This document shows positions 38,058 through 47,326 of a DNA stretch of 52,660 nucleotides, piece after piece (position 1 is the stretch's first letter; every line of letters starts with the position of its first letter). The notes beneath the pieces are model-generated. The model was not told the DNA's origin, searched no databases, and saw only the letters and a list, made by a program, of their open reading frames with translations. Both the position numbers and the translations under genes were made by a program. This stretch comes from Vibrio sp. Isolate34 (GTDB taxonomy: Bacteria > Pseudomonadota > Gammaproteobacteria > Enterobacterales > Vibrionaceae), in contig NZ_JAKEUO010000005.1 in the NCBI RefSeq assembly GCF_022397915.1, forward strand, positions 1,333 through 53,992, given 5' to 3'.

Positions 38058-39296
38058 TTATCTTGAGCTGTTTGGTTTGCTCTTAAATTGTTTGATGCTC
38101 TTCTTCTTTGCTGTTCGTCGGTTGGCCATTTTGTCTTTTGGCGGACGCTTACGAGCTGTTGATTCTGATGCAGGTTTATCAGTTACAGGGAAACCTTCCA
38201 GCGATTGTAACGGAAGTGGCTTATTGGTCAGAGTTCGAATCGCATTGAGGTGCTCGTTTTCACTGTGGCTAACCAGTGATATAGCACAGCCTGCGCTCCC
38301 TGCTCTCGCCGTTCTCCCTACACGATGTACATAAGTTGCAGAGTGAGAAGGCAGTTCAAAGTTGATCACAACAGGCAACTGATCAATATGGATGCCTCGA
38401 GCCATCACATCGGTTGCGATAAGAACGCGAGTTTCGCCATTTTTGAAACTCTCTAATGCCTGCGCGCGCTCTTCTTGGCTCTTGTTGCCATGTAACGCAC
38501 TCACGCTGATCTTGGCTTTGTTCAATCGCTTGGTTAATGCGTCTGCATTGTCTTTGGCGCCAATAAACACCAAAACCTGTGACCAATCGTTCTGACTAAG
38601 TAGAGCAAGGAGCGCTTGAGCTTTACTGCCTTTGTTCACGAGATAGAGTGTTTCATCAATGGCAGAGACAACGCTATTCTCTTGGTGAGTCGTGATCTTT
38701 TCTGGGTTTGATAAAAGCGTTTCAGCTTGATTGACTAATTCTGGAGGAAGTGTCGCTGAGAATAGCAGTGACTGTCGTTTCGCTGGCAGAGCTTCGGTGA
38801 TCGCTTGAATATCTGGCCAAAAGCCCATGTCGATTAATCGGTCTGCTTCATCAAGAACCAATGACACACATTGAGTTAACTCCAATTCGCCACTCTTGAT
38901 GACAGCCAGCAAGCGCCCCGGTGTTGCGATAGCAAGCTGTGGTTTGGTTAACAATTGCTGCTGTTGGTCATCCGTGTTCACACCACCCGTCAACGTAATC
39001 GTGTTGATGTTAAGAGCCGTTGCGGTGGGCTCTAAAGATTCTGTGACTTGAGACGCAAGTTCACGTGTTGGAACGATAACAAGCGCTTGCAGTTCATTCA
39101 CATCATGGTTGAGGTTGTTCAGCAAAGGTAAGCCAAACGCCAATGTTTTCCCGCTACCCGTTTGAGCCAACGCCAGCACGTCTTTCCCTGCAATAATTGT
39201 AGGAATTACTGCTTGTTGTATCTCTGTCGGTTTATCGAATTGAGATGGTATAGCCGCGACGGTTTTTGCGTTAAGGGTTAGGTTATCGAATGACAT
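38058..39296 (-). CDS. DEAD-box ATP-dependent RNA helicase (RhlE-like)
   Basis: This is a 412-residue helicase. The Q motif is FDKPTEIQ near 20-27; motif I AQTGSGKT 44-51; Ia PTRELA; II DEAD 149-152; III SAT; and VI HRVGRTARAG near 315. A basic C-terminal tail (RKRPPKDKMANRRTAKKK) probably binds RNA. It would remodel RNA or ribosome intermediates, especially in the cold, by family analogy. The start at Met7 of the longer frame (MSFDNLTL) is usual for the family. The exact orthologue (RhlE versus a Vibrio paralogue) is not settled. Confidence 0.93.
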   Translation of the reverse strand: MSFDNLTLNAKTVAAIPSQFDKPTEIQQAVIPTIIAGKDVLALAQTGSGKTLAFGLPLLNNLNHDVNELQALVIVPTRELASQVTESLEPTATALNINTITLTGGVNTDDQQQQLLTKPQLAIATPGRLLAVIKSGELELTQCVSLVLDEADRLIDMGFWPDIQAITEALPAKRQSLLFSATLPPELVNQAETLLSNPEKITTHQENSVVSAIDETLYLVNKGSKAQALLALLSQNDWSQVLVFIGAKDNADALTKRLNKAKISVSALHGNKSQEERAQALESFKNGETRVLIATDVMARGIHIDQLPVVINFELPSHSATYVHRVGRTARAGSAGCAISLVSHSENEHLNAIRTLTNKPLPLQSLEGFPVTDKPASESTARKRPPKDKMANRRTAKKKSIKQFKSKPNSSR

Positions 39297-39686
39297 AAAT
39301 GAACCAAGTATCAAAAGGGAGATGGAGTCTAACAGGGCTACAAATGTTAGAGAATCAGTTTTGCAGCCATAATGACAAGCTTATTGAAAACAAAGTAAAA
39401 AATGTTGTGAGTATAGTCAACTAACGGTTCAGTTTAGATTTTATGCAGGAGTGAAGTACTCAACGTATATGACTGAAGTCCTTTTTTTGTACGCAATGAG
39501 TCAATAATTAGCGCCCGGAGCAAATATCTAAAGTATTATATTCTCAAGTCGATATAATAGTTAGGTATCAACTTGGTGAATGTATTTATTTGAAGCCGAA
39601 TTGAAGATTAAGAATGGCCATTGCTGATGATTACTGAAATTAACGGTCAGTTCGCTTTACAGAATAACAGAGACAGGGAGTCACTA
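39297..39686. promoter_or_regulatory. Divergent promoter region, helicase / PilZ gene
   Basis: This 390-bp AT-rich gap separates two outward-facing genes. A consensus -10 TATAAT lies at 39553-39558 on the + strand but has no good -35. An in-frame upstream extension of the PilZ gene exists from 39621 but lacks a ribosome site. Otherwise nothing was recognised. Confidence 0.35.
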
Positions 39687-40043
39687 ATGCGTGAAGAGTC
39701 ATTCACCCAGAAACGCAAATATTACCGTTTAAAGTACCCTCAAAAGGCACGCCCGGTGATGCGAATTAAGGATGAGCTTTTTCATGTCAGTGAAGTGTCT
39801 GAAAAGGGCGTACGCCTAATGATGCGTAACATCATTCCTGTTTATCGCGGCTTTTCAATGGCAGGGACCCTAAGGTTGCATGACAACAATAGTATCGATA
39901 TTAGTGGTGCGGTGTTACGACAAGAAGGGGACGAAGTTATCGTTCAGTTATCACAAGGTCCAAGCTTTAAAGATATGGTGTCTGAACAACGCCACATCAG
40001 ACAGCGATACCCAGTATTTTTTGCAAGCCTCAGAGTGGCATAG
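39687..40043 (+). CDS. PilZ-domain-like protein
   Basis: This is a 118-residue protein with a PilZ fold signature: a basic arginine patch TQKRKYYRLKYP near 8-19 and, after a short strand, EVSEKGVRL at the DxSxxG position. PilZ domains bind cyclic di-GMP, but here Glu replaces the usual Asp/Asn, so binding is uncertain. ATG 39687 was chosen because GGGAG lies 7 nt upstream; a longer frame from 39621 lacks such a site. It is a single-domain protein that would act as an adaptor in the cytoplasm. A terminator follows. Confidence 0.78.
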   Translation: MREESFTQKRKYYRLKYPQKARPVMRIKDELFHVSEVSEKGVRLMMRNIIPVYRGFSMAGTLRLHDNNSIDISGAVLRQEGDEVIVQLSQGPSFKDMVSEQRHIRQRYPVFFASLRVA

Positions 40044-40101
40044 AAAGCTTTTAAAGTTAGATGCCTTAAAGCCCAAGTTACTCATTTAAAAACGATATTA
40101 A

Positions 40102-40130
40102 AAAGCCCAGTACTGAAGTGCTGGGCTTTA
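40102..40130. terminator. Probable bidirectional terminator
   Basis: AAAGCCCAGTACT-GAA-GTGCTGGGCTTT forms a long stem with one G-U pair. It lies between convergent genes (PilZ +, M14 peptidase -). T-runs are short on both sides, so strength is uncertain. Confidence 0.6.
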
Positions 40131-40194
40131 CTATATATGTAAGCAAACTAACGATACGGACAAACTAAGGCGCTTAGTCTGTCTATAGTTTGTT

Positions 40195-41319
40195 TTATAG
40201 CTCGTCTACTGTTGCCCAAACTGCCGCTAGCATGTCGTGACCAAACGCAACACTACGCTCTGGCGACCAACCGTACAGTTCGTCAGCGTGGCTGATGTGA
40301 TCTTTAAATGGCATCTCGACTGTGTAAGCCAAACACTTGAACTGCTCACCAATCCAGTTTGTGCCAACTGTCATGTTCGCTTTTCCTGGCTCGTCTTTGT
40401 CGTAACCAAACTCATCTTGGAACTCTGGTGTAATCGTGAGTAGTGCTTGCTTGAAGTGATTCTCTAGTTTAGCAATGCGCTCGTTATATGAAGGCGTGCC
40501 TTCGCTACCTGCTACAAAGTTATATGGAATCGCTTCATCGCCATGAATGTCTAGACAAAGGTCTACGCCCGTTTCTAGCATGCGCTCGCGAACAAGGAAT
40601 ACTTCTGGGCTACGTTCCATAGAAGGCGACTGCCATTCACGGTTCAGGTTCACGCCAATTGCGTTGGTACGTAGGTGACCACGGATACTGCCATCTGGGT
40701 TCATGTTCGGAACAACGCGGAATACGACGCTATCTAGAAGAGAGCGACCTACCGTGTCTGTTTCGTCAAGTAGGCGTTGAAGCAGGCCTTCGATCAACCA
40801 TTCAGCCATTGTCTCGCCAGGGTGTTGACGGCCAATAACCCAAATATTTTTCTTCTCTTCACTTGGCTCACCAATGGTTAGTAAAGTGATGTCATTGTTG
40901 TCTAGTGTGTGACCGAGAGTTTCTAGCTTACAAGCTGGGTGCGTTTGCGCGCTGTGCAGAAGGTCCTGGTGACGATCGTATGAATATGGTGCGAAGTACG
41001 CGAAGTACATTGAATCGTGCTCAGGAATGATGTCGAAGCTTAGCGTGTCACCATCGAACTGAGATGGAATGCGGAACCACTCTTCGCGGTCGTACGATGC
41101 AACCACATCGTAATCTTTCCAGCCTTCAGGGTATGCAGACGTTGCCAATTGGCCGATTTCAAAGTGGTGTGCTTGTTGAGCATCACTTTCTAAGCGGAAA
41201 TGGAACCACTGAGATATTTCAGTCTGGTTGTCTGCTGGGATAGTCAGTTGGATGTTTTGTGGTGAATCTGCTGAAACGACGTGAATGTTGCCGCTTTCGA
41301 AGTTGCTGAAAATTTTCAT
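40195..41319 (-). CDS. M14 metallocarboxypeptidase, cytosolic carboxypeptidase (CCP) type
   Basis: This is a 374-residue protein without a signal peptide. An N-terminal beta-sandwich domain covers about 1-125 (WFHFRLESDAQ, YFAYFAPYSYDRH). The M14 domain has the zinc motif HPGE (His166, Glu169), PNMNPDGSIRGHLRTNAIG, VNLNREW, the second zinc ligand His259 in DIHGDE, and catalytic Glu335 in AYTVEMPF. All key residues are present. The CCP group in eukaryotes removes glutamates from protein side chains; bacterial substrates are unknown. The start is at Met22 of the longer frame, where the conserved N-domain begins. Confidence 0.9.
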   Translation of the reverse strand: MKIFSNFESGNIHVVSADSPQNIQLTIPADNQTEISQWFHFRLESDAQQAHHFEIGQLATSAYPEGWKDYDVVASYDREEWFRIPSQFDGDTLSFDIIPEHDSMYFAYFAPYSYDRHQDLLHSAQTHPACKLETLGHTLDNNDITLLTIGEPSEEKKNIWVIGRQHPGETMAEWLIEGLLQRLLDETDTVGRSLLDSVVFRVVPNMNPDGSIRGHLRTNAIGVNLNREWQSPSMERSPEVFLVRERMLETGVDLCLDIHGDEAIPYNFVAGSEGTPSYNERIAKLENHFKQALLTITPEFQDEFGYDKDEPGKANMTVGTNWIGEQFKCLAYTVEMPFKDHISHADELYGWSPERSVAFGHDMLAAVWATVDEL

Positions 41320-41457
41320 TGTAGTTTTTATCTCGTAGTTGAGTTGCCGTAAGACTAACACACTTTTTTTCGAGCAAACCACTAACTAAATCGTAATGAG
41401 ATGTTATTTCAACTATCTACTTTTTCGTTGTCTATTTTTGAACAACCAACTTTCCAA

Positions 41458-41733
41458 CTATCGGCGCTGGCAAGTGGTACACCCACGACAGGCAGAGCGT
41501 GTGTGGCGATCTAACTTACTACGTTGTACCTTGCAGTAAGCGTTTTTCAATGCTCTTCGTCCAGAAAACCAATCGTCAGGTTTCGCAAGAATCAGATAAC
41601 CATTAAATCGTTTGACGAGTTCGATTCTGTTCTGCTCGATGAACTTGCTATCAAACCCAATTTCAAAGTAATCAAGCGCTTGTTCGATGGAGGTGAAACT
41701 CGCTATTTTTTGCTGGAATTCTGTTTGGTTCAT
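41458..41733 (-). CDS. NifW-like small protein with C-terminal Cys cluster
   Basis: This is a 91-residue protein. IEQALDYFEIGFDSKFIEQN followed by RIELVKRFNGYLI resembles the core of NifW, the nitrogenase stabilising/protective protein. The tail has Cys82, 85 and 88 (ACRGCTTC) plus Cys67, a likely metal site not typical of classical NifW. No nif gene is nearby. It is transcribed leftward, divergent from torC. There is no obvious Shine-Dalgarno. The family call is from recognition; a role in Fe-S or metalloenzyme handling is inference. Confidence 0.7.
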   Translation of the reverse strand: MNQTEFQQKIASFTSIEQALDYFEIGFDSKFIEQNRIELVKRFNGYLILAKPDDWFSGRRALKNAYCKVQRSKLDRHTRSACRGCTTCQRR

Positions 41734-42039
41734 GGAGTGAAGAGCTTATGAAAAGAGTTAGTCGATATTGTATTAGATTTACAATTTACTTGTTTGACTT
41801 AGAAAGCCGTTTTGTATCGTTGATATTAGATTAATCAATAATAAACATTTAAGTGTAGTCTTGTATTTGGTAGGTGATTAGGTTTTGAGGGGGCTAATTT
41901 TTCAAAGTGACCGTGAGTTCTCAGAAAGGTTCAATTTCTGTTCCTCAGGTTGAGATTTATGATCCAAATCAAACAGACCTACCCCTAAAGTACTATTCTG
42001 ATCTCAATTGTAACCAATTGTTGAAGATGATTAAGAATT
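41734..42039. promoter_or_regulatory. Divergent control region, NifW-like gene / torCA
   Basis: This is a 306-bp AT-rich gap. It contains an FNR-like box at 41959-41972 and a plausible -10 near 41991-41999 for torC. No match to a row of TorR decamers (CTGTTCATAT) was found, only CTGTTCCTCA near 41938. Confidence 0.45.
41959..41972 (+). promoter_or_regulatory. FNR-like box of the torCA promoter
   Basis: ATGATCCAAATCAA differs from the FNR consensus TTGAT-N4-ATCAA at one position. Its centre is at 41965.5. The -10 candidates TACTAT (41991-41996) and TATTCT (41994-41999) put the transcription start near 42003-42006, so the box is centred close to -41.5, the class II activation position. Confidence 0.55.
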
Positions 42040-43134
42040 ATGACAATAAAAAAACGTTATATCGCACTAATAGCGGCGGTTGGTATAGGCATTGGCTGGT
42101 TAACCTTAGGGGGAACTGCAGCCGTTATGCACTATACATCGAGCACTGAGTTTTGTGTTTCTTGCCACACGATGGAAGCTCCCCACAAAGAGTATCAAGG
42201 TTCAGTTCACTTCAGTAACGCAAAAGGCATTCGAGCTGAATGTGCCGATTGCCACATCCCAACGGATCCGATTGACTATGTGATCACCAAAGTAAGAGCG
42301 TCTAAAGACATCTACCACGAATTCATCACAGGTAAGATCGACACGCCTGAGAAATACGAAGCACACCGTGAAGAGATGGCTGAAACAGTATGGGCTCAAT
42401 TCCGTGAGAATGACTCAGCGACGTGCCGCTCTTGTCACGAATTCGATGCAATGGAAGAGTTCGAGCAATCTCGCGATGCGGCGAAAATGCACGCTTACGG
42501 TAAAGAGAACAACCAAACATGTATCGATTGTCATAAAGGCGTAGCGCACTTTGCCCCTGAAGCTAAGCTAGACAGCAAAGCCTTCGATACTCTGATTGCC
42601 TTTACCAAAAACACGCCAGTAGATGCAAAGGTGGTTTACCCAGTAACCGATATCGCAATGGGCGAGTTCGGTAGCGTAAACCCAACGGCCGAACTTGAAG
42701 TCGTTAAAGCTGAAGGCGACAACCGTACGGTGACTCTGAATGCGTTCCAAATGAAAGGCGCAGAGCAAGTGCTTTACTTCGGTGAAGGTCAACGTGCAAT
42801 CGTTGCGACACTGACAGACAAAGGTCAAGAAGCACTGACTACTGGTGAATACAAAGCCGATGCTTACGGTAACGAGTGGCGTTCAGTGGCGTTAACGGGT
42901 GACATTACTGACCCAGTTGTCGATACCCTAGACCCAATCTGGTCTTATGCAGAAGAGTTGGACAATGTTTACTGTGCAACGTGTCACGCGAAGATTCCTT
43001 CAAATCACTTCACTGTGAATGCTTGGGGACCTGTTGCGAAGAGTATGGGCGACCGTACCGACATTTCTGAGCAAAACCTTGAGCTGCTGACTAAGTACTT
43101 CCAAAACCACGCGAAAGACGTTGTTGGTCACTAA
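42040..43134 (+). CDS. torC: Pentahaem c-type cytochrome TorC (NapC/NirT family)
   Basis: This is a 364-residue membrane-anchored cytochrome. The anchor helix is YIALIAAVGIGIGWLTLGGT near 7-26. Four NapC-type CXXCH sites lie at 39-43, 68-72, 129-133 and 161-165. A fifth CATCH site at 312-316 lies in the C-terminal domain, which defines the TorC type. It passes electrons from quinol to periplasmic TorA. The spacing to torA is 22 bp, so the two form one operon. Confidence 0.94.
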   Translation: MTIKKRYIALIAAVGIGIGWLTLGGTAAVMHYTSSTEFCVSCHTMEAPHKEYQGSVHFSNAKGIRAECADCHIPTDPIDYVITKVRASKDIYHEFITGKIDTPEKYEAHREEMAETVWAQFRENDSATCRSCHEFDAMEEFEQSRDAAKMHAYGKENNQTCIDCHKGVAHFAPEAKLDSKAFDTLIAFTKNTPVDAKVVYPVTDIAMGEFGSVNPTAELEVVKAEGDNRTVTLNAFQMKGAEQVLYFGEGQRAIVATLTDKGQEALTTGEYKADAYGNEWRSVALTGDITDPVVDTLDPIWSYAEELDNVYCATCHAKIPSNHFTVNAWGPVAKSMGDRTDISEQNLELLTKYFQNHAKDVVGH

Positions 43135-43156
43135 AGAGAATTAGAAGGATAAAATT

Positions 43157-45604
43157 ATGACTAATATGACCCGTCGTGGATTTATGAAAGGCACAGGTAT
43201 CACTGCTGGTGCGTTGGCATTCACATCCTTGACGCCGATGAGCGCAATGGCTTCTGATAAGCGTGGTTCTGGTGTTCTAACATCAGGCCGTATGGGACCA
43301 ATGCTGTGTGAAGTGAAAGATGGCAAGTTAGTGTCGACCACTAATGCACTGGCACAAACCGTTCCAAACAGCCTACAAACCACAGGCCCTGACCAAGTAC
43401 ACACCAAAGCGCGTGTTAAATACCCTATGGTTCGTAAAGGCTACTTGGCAAACCCATCTGCGCCTGAAGGTGTACGTGGTAGCGATGAGTTTGTTCGCAT
43501 TTCTTGGGATGAAGTGTATAAACTGATTCATCAACAACACTCGCGTATTCGTAAAGAGCACGGTGCAGAGTCGGTATTCGCAGGCTCTTACGGTTGGCGT
43601 TCAAGTGGTGTGCTACATAAAGCGCAAACACTTTTACAACGTTACATGAGCATGGCTGGTGGTTACTCTGGTCACTTAGGTGATTATTCAACAGGTGCTG
43701 CGCAGGTCATCATGCCGCACGTGGTGGGTTCGATTGAAGTGTATGAACAACAAACGACTTACCCAGTCATCCTTGAGCACAGTGATGTGGTGGTACTTTG
43801 GGGTCTAAACCCAATCAATACCTTGAAGATCGCTTGGAGCTCAACGGACTGTGCGGGTCTTGAATTCTTCCACCAGTTGAAGAAATCGGGCAAGACAGTG
43901 ATCGCGATTGATCCAATGCGTTCTGAGACTATCGAGTTTTTTGGCGACAACGCAGAGTGGATTGCTCCGCACCCAATGACTGACGTAGCCATGATGATGG
44001 GTATTGCGCACACATTAGTGAAGCAGGGTAAACACGACAAAGAATTCTTGGGCAAATACACAACAGGTTATGACGTATTCGAAGCTTACCTAATGGGCAA
44101 AGAAGACGGCGTTGAAAAATCTTCTGAGTGGGCGTCTGAGATCTGTGGTGTGCCAGTGAAGCAGCTTGAGCTACTTGCTGATATCTTCAGTAAGAACCGT
44201 ACTATGCTGATGTCTGGCTGGGGTATGCAGCGTCAACAATACGGTGAACAACGTCATTGGATGTTGGTTACGCTAGCGACAATGCTAGGTCAAGTTGGCT
44301 TACCTGGTGGTGGTTTCGGTCTTTCTTACCACTACTCAAACGGCGGTAACCCTGCTCGTGATGCAGGTGTACTTCCTGCGATTTCAGCGTCTCTTGGTGG
44401 TGGTTCTTCGGCGGGTAACGACTGGGCAGTTTCAGGATCTGTGAACGCATTCCCTGTCGCGCGTATTGTTGAAGCGCTGGAAAATCCGGGTTCAAGCTAC
44501 CATCACAATGGCCACAACCTAACGTTCCCAGAGATCAAAATGATTTGGTGGGCTGGTGGTGCTAACTTTACTCACCACCAAGATACCAACCGCTTGATCA
44601 AAGCGTGGCAAAAACCTGAGCTGATTGTTATCTCAGAACCTTACTGGACAGCAGCTGCTAAACACGCGGATATTGTGTTGCCAATTACTACATCGTTTGA
44701 ACGTAATGATATGACGATGACAGGTGACTACAGTAACCAACACCTAGTGCCAATGAAGAAAGTCGTTGAGCCTCAAGGTGAAGCGCGTAATGACTTCGAT
44801 GTGTTTGCGGACATGTCTGAGTTGCTTGCTCCGGGTGGCCGTGATGTGTACACCGAAGGCAAGACCGAAATGGAATGGCTGTATGGTTTCTACAAAACCG
44901 CACAGCAAGGTGGTCGTGGTCAGCGCATCGTAATGCCTAACTTCAGCAAGTTCTGGGAAGATAACCAACTCATTGAGATGAAGTGGAACGAGAAGAACGC
45001 ACAGTTTGTTCGTTACGCTGATTTCCGGGAGAACCCAATCATGAACCCACTAGGTACGCCGAGTGGTAAGTTCGAGATTTTCTCAAGAACGATTGAAGGT
45101 TACCAACTAGACGATTGTCCAGCGCACCCTACCTGGTTAGAGCCAACAGAGTACACCGGCAATGCAAAAGATGGCGAACTGCAACTGATGACAGCGCACG
45201 CCGCGCACCGTCTACACAGTCAGTTCAACTACGCCAAGATTCGTGAAGAATACGCGATCGCAGACCGCGAGCCGATTTCAATTCACCCTGAAGACGCAAA
45301 AGCGCGTGGCATTAAAACGGGTGACTTGGTTCGCGCACACAATGGTCGTGGTCAAGTATTGGTTGGTGCATTAGTAACTGATGGCATCAAACAAGGCTCT
45401 GTATGTATTCATGAAGGTGGTTGGCCAGATTTAGATAAAGATACAGGCTTATGTAAAAACGGTGGCTGTAACGTACTTACGTTGGATATTCCGACCTCTC
45501 GTTTGGCAAATGGTTGTGCAGCGAACTCTGCGCTTGTGAAAATTGAAAAATACACAGGCCCAGTATTAGAACTGACGGCATTTGATCCACCTAAAAATGG
45601 TTAA
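43157..45604 (+). CDS. torA: Trimethylamine-N-oxide reductase TorA
   Basis: This is an 815-residue periplasmic molybdoenzyme of the DMSO reductase family. A twin-arginine signal (TRRGFMKG then a hydrophobic stretch to SAMASD) directs folded export. The molybdenum ligand is Ser178 in [10 protein letters not shown]. Other markers are [33 protein letters not shown] and [20 protein letters not shown]. It reduces TMAO to trimethylamine with electrons from TorC. No chaperone gene torD follows. An AAGGA Shine-Dalgarno is present. A terminator follows. Confidence 0.95.
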   Translation: MTNMTRRGFMKGTGITAGALAFTSLTPMSAMASDKRGSGVLTSGRMGPMLCEVKDGKLVSTTNALAQTVPNSLQTTGPDQVHTKARVKYPMVRKGYLANPSAPEGVRGSDEFVRISWDEVYKLIHQQHSRIRKEHGAESVFAGSYGWRSSGVLHKAQTLLQRYMSMAGGYSGHLGDYSTGAAQVIMPHVVGSIEVYEQQTTYPVILEHSDVVVLWGLNPINTLKIAWSSTDCAGLEFFHQLKKSGKTVIAIDPMRSETIEFFGDNAEWIAPHPMTDVAMMMGIAHTLVKQGKHDKEFLGKYTTGYDVFEAYLMGKEDGVEKSSEWASEICGVPVKQLELLADIFSKNRTMLMSGWGMQRQQYGEQRHWMLVTLATMLGQVGLPGGGFGLSYHYSNGGNPARDAGVLPAISASLGGGSSAGNDWAVSGSVNAFPVARIVEALENPGSSYHHNGHNLTFPEIKMIWWAGGANFTHHQDTNRLIKAWQKPELIVISEPYWTAAAKHADIVLPITTSFERNDMTMTGDYSNQHLVPMKKVVEPQGEARNDFDVFADMSELLAPGGRDVYTEGKTEMEWLYGFYKTAQQGGRGQRIVMPNFSKFWEDNQLIEMKWNEKNAQFVRYADFRENPIMNPLGTPSGKFEIFSRTIEGYQLDDCPAHPTWLEPTEYTGNAKDGELQLMTAHAAHRLHSQFNYAKIREEYAIADREPISIHPEDAKARGIKTGDLVRAHNGRGQVLVGALVTDGIKQGSVCIHEGGWPDLDKDTGLCKNGGCNVLTLDIPTSRLANGCAANSALVKIEKYTGPVLELTAFDPPKNG

Positions 45605-45633
45605 TCTCTAACGAGAAATAGCTAATTGAACGA

Positions 45634-45659
45634 AGCCAGCCTAACCGCTGGCTTTTTTT
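45634..45659 (+). terminator. Rho-independent terminator of torCA
   Basis: AGCCAGC-CTAACC-GCTGGCT is a perfect 7-bp stem followed by a run of T. Confidence 0.85.
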
Positions 45660-45747
45660 ATGATCTTTTTTGCGATGGAAAGACTATTACTGTGTGTCGA
45701 GTAGACAACTCATAATAATCAACGACATCAAAGCAAGAGAGAAGCCC

Positions 45748-45960
45748 ATGAATCGCATCAACCCAAAGAAGTTATTTCGTAGCAAATGGACAGCCGTTAG
45801 CCCTGTGAAGAAAGAAAAGCACTTTATGGTCACAGAAGTAGAATTTGATGAAGGGGAGGTCGTGCGCTGCATGATAGAGGCGGTCATGACCAAACGCGAA
45901 GAAGACATCAATTGGCGAGAGCTTACCGATAATCAAAACTGGCTTCCAGGCTGGAAGTAG
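45748..45960 (+). CDS. TIGR02450-type Trp-rich small protein
   Basis: This is a 70-residue protein beginning NRINPKKLFRSKWTAVSP, then KKEKHFMVTEVEFDEGE, INWRELTDNQNWLPGW and a final Lys. The four Trp and the SKWTAV...KHF pattern match the TIGR02450 family of unknown function. The start at ATG 45748 was chosen over a longer frame because the family begins at NP-K. The last codons contain a CTTCCAG-G-CTGGAAG palindrome (45943-45957). Confidence 0.82.
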   Translation: MNRINPKKLFRSKWTAVSPVKKEKHFMVTEVEFDEGEVVRCMIEAVMTKREEDINWRELTDNQNWLPGWK

Positions 45961-46009
45961 GGCTAGAAGCCTGTTTGATTAGAATCTGTTGTTAATGGCA
46001 AACTGGCGT

Positions 46010-46747
46010 TTATCGGATATTCGACGCGCGCTTTTGCCAGTATTTGAGCCCCTCTAACACACCCTCGGCATGTGTTGCGGTGCTGGTATACACATTGTCT
46101 CTGTCGGACAGGTGCGCCACTTCGGGGTAATGGTTAGCGACTAATATCGAATTTACACCCTTTATCGTTAGCATGGATGTGTCGTTCGCAGAGTCGCCCG
46201 CGACACACACCTCTTCTACGCTCAAATCATGCTGCTTGAGCAGGTGATGAATCGCAGTAGCCTTATTGACTCCCTTTGGTGTGATGTCCAAATACCAGTC
46301 GTGGGAGTAGGTGAGATGCACATCCAATCCGTGCGACTCCAAACTTGATTCGATCAACTCATGTTGAGGCTTAGACAGCTTCCCTTCAAAAGTAATCTTG
46401 TAATCACCTTGATGATTTTTAAAGCGTTCGCCCATAAAGTCGAGTGGTGCGAGTGCTGTCTCTACTTTGGATTTGTTCCACGACGCTTCTAATTGGTTGT
46501 GCCAAACATGGTCTGGTTTTTGGGAATGAACATGATGAATTCTAGTGCCAACATCGCTGATAATACTGTGTGGTTTCGGGTAGTTATCAGACGCCAATCC
46601 AACTCGAATTGACGGCAGAGTTCTTCCTGTCGCAATGATAAAACGGATATCAGGTTGCTCAGTTAGGTAGTCAAATAACTGATTAACTCCATGAGAGGAG
46701 CCTCCATCCAGCGTCCCGTCAAAGTCACACACCAGCATTTTTATCAT
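46010..46747 (-). CDS. HAD-superfamily (Cof/sucrose-phosphatase-like) phosphatase
   Basis: This is a 245-residue HAD-IIB hydrolase. Motif I is VCDFDGTLDGG with nucleophile Asp8 and general acid Asp10. IIATGRT is motif II. Motif III/IV has GVNKATAIHHLL and VAGDSANDTSML. The C2 cap in the middle (HDWYLDITPKGVNK) resembles sucrose-phosphate phosphatases, but the substrate cannot be told. The start is at Met11 of the longer frame, 8 nt after AAGGAA. It is a single leftward gene facing the proV control region. Confidence 0.88.
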   Translation of the reverse strand: MIKMLVCDFDGTLDGGSSHGVNQLFDYLTEQPDIRFIIATGRTLPSIRVGLASDNYPKPHSIISDVGTRIHHVHSQKPDHVWHNQLEASWNKSKVETALAPLDFMGERFKNHQGDYKITFEGKLSKPQHELIESSLESHGLDVHLTYSHDWYLDITPKGVNKATAIHHLLKQHDLSVEEVCVAGDSANDTSMLTIKGVNSILVANHYPEVAHLSDRDNVYTSTATHAEGVLEGLKYWQKRASNIR

Positions 46748-47043
46748 TCGAATTCCTTGTCTTTTTCTCTCATTCATCGCGGGGAAATGTCTATTTCTTT
46801 TATAAAGAATGGCTCAGCTGTGAGCACTCTACAAGTTGTCTTGCGGCTTAGATAATCGATATTGAACAGTTTGCAGCAAGTATCACAGTTGGTGTGATGT
46901 TTTGAAATTCTGGGTTGAAAAGGTCGATTTTATCTCGCTGGTTTTAGCAGCTCCCCCTTTGTTTTTTAGGCTAAATAGGAGTAGGGATTTACTCCTTGCA
47001 GCAGATAGGATGCTTTCATTTAAAACGTAGTGAAATCTAAATA

Positions 47044-47080
47044 AATAGTTCGTATTCGAATTGTTTGTGCACGAACTATT
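47044..47080. promoter_or_regulatory. Perfect 10-bp inverted repeat upstream of proVWX
   Basis: AATAGTTCGT (47044-47053) and ACGAACTATT (47071-47080) are exact inverted complements around 17 nt. The inside starts with the palindrome ATTCGAAT (47054-47061). It is either an operator for a dimeric or tetrameric repressor or a leader hairpin. Confidence 0.45.
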
Positions 47081-47326
47081 CTGGCGCGTCCTTGCTCTGT
47101 TTAACCTAACAATCGCCAAAATTTAAAATAAATATTCAATAATCTATCAGTAAGTGATACATAATTTTTAAGAATTCCACCCTTAATTAATTTTCTTTAT
47201 TATCAATGTTTTGTTTTTTTTGGGTCGGTTTTCTTTCTTAGGTTTACCTGTCGGGTTTGTAGTTTTATTATTTTTTACAGTATGGAGAACCTTGATTTAT
47301 CTTTGTGAATTAATTAGAGTACTAAT

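Noticed and set aside
41936..41950. Possible TorR box CTGTTCCTCA
   Set aside because: A single 7/10 match; E. coli-type control uses several decamers.
41907..42149. 80-codon plus frame overlapping the torC start
   Set aside because: It overlaps the FNR-like site and torC in another frame; torC is clearly the real gene.
46883..47119. 78-codon minus frame in the proV upstream region
   Set aside because: No Shine-Dalgarno, no recognisable motif, and it covers the 10-bp inverted repeat region; better read as non-coding.
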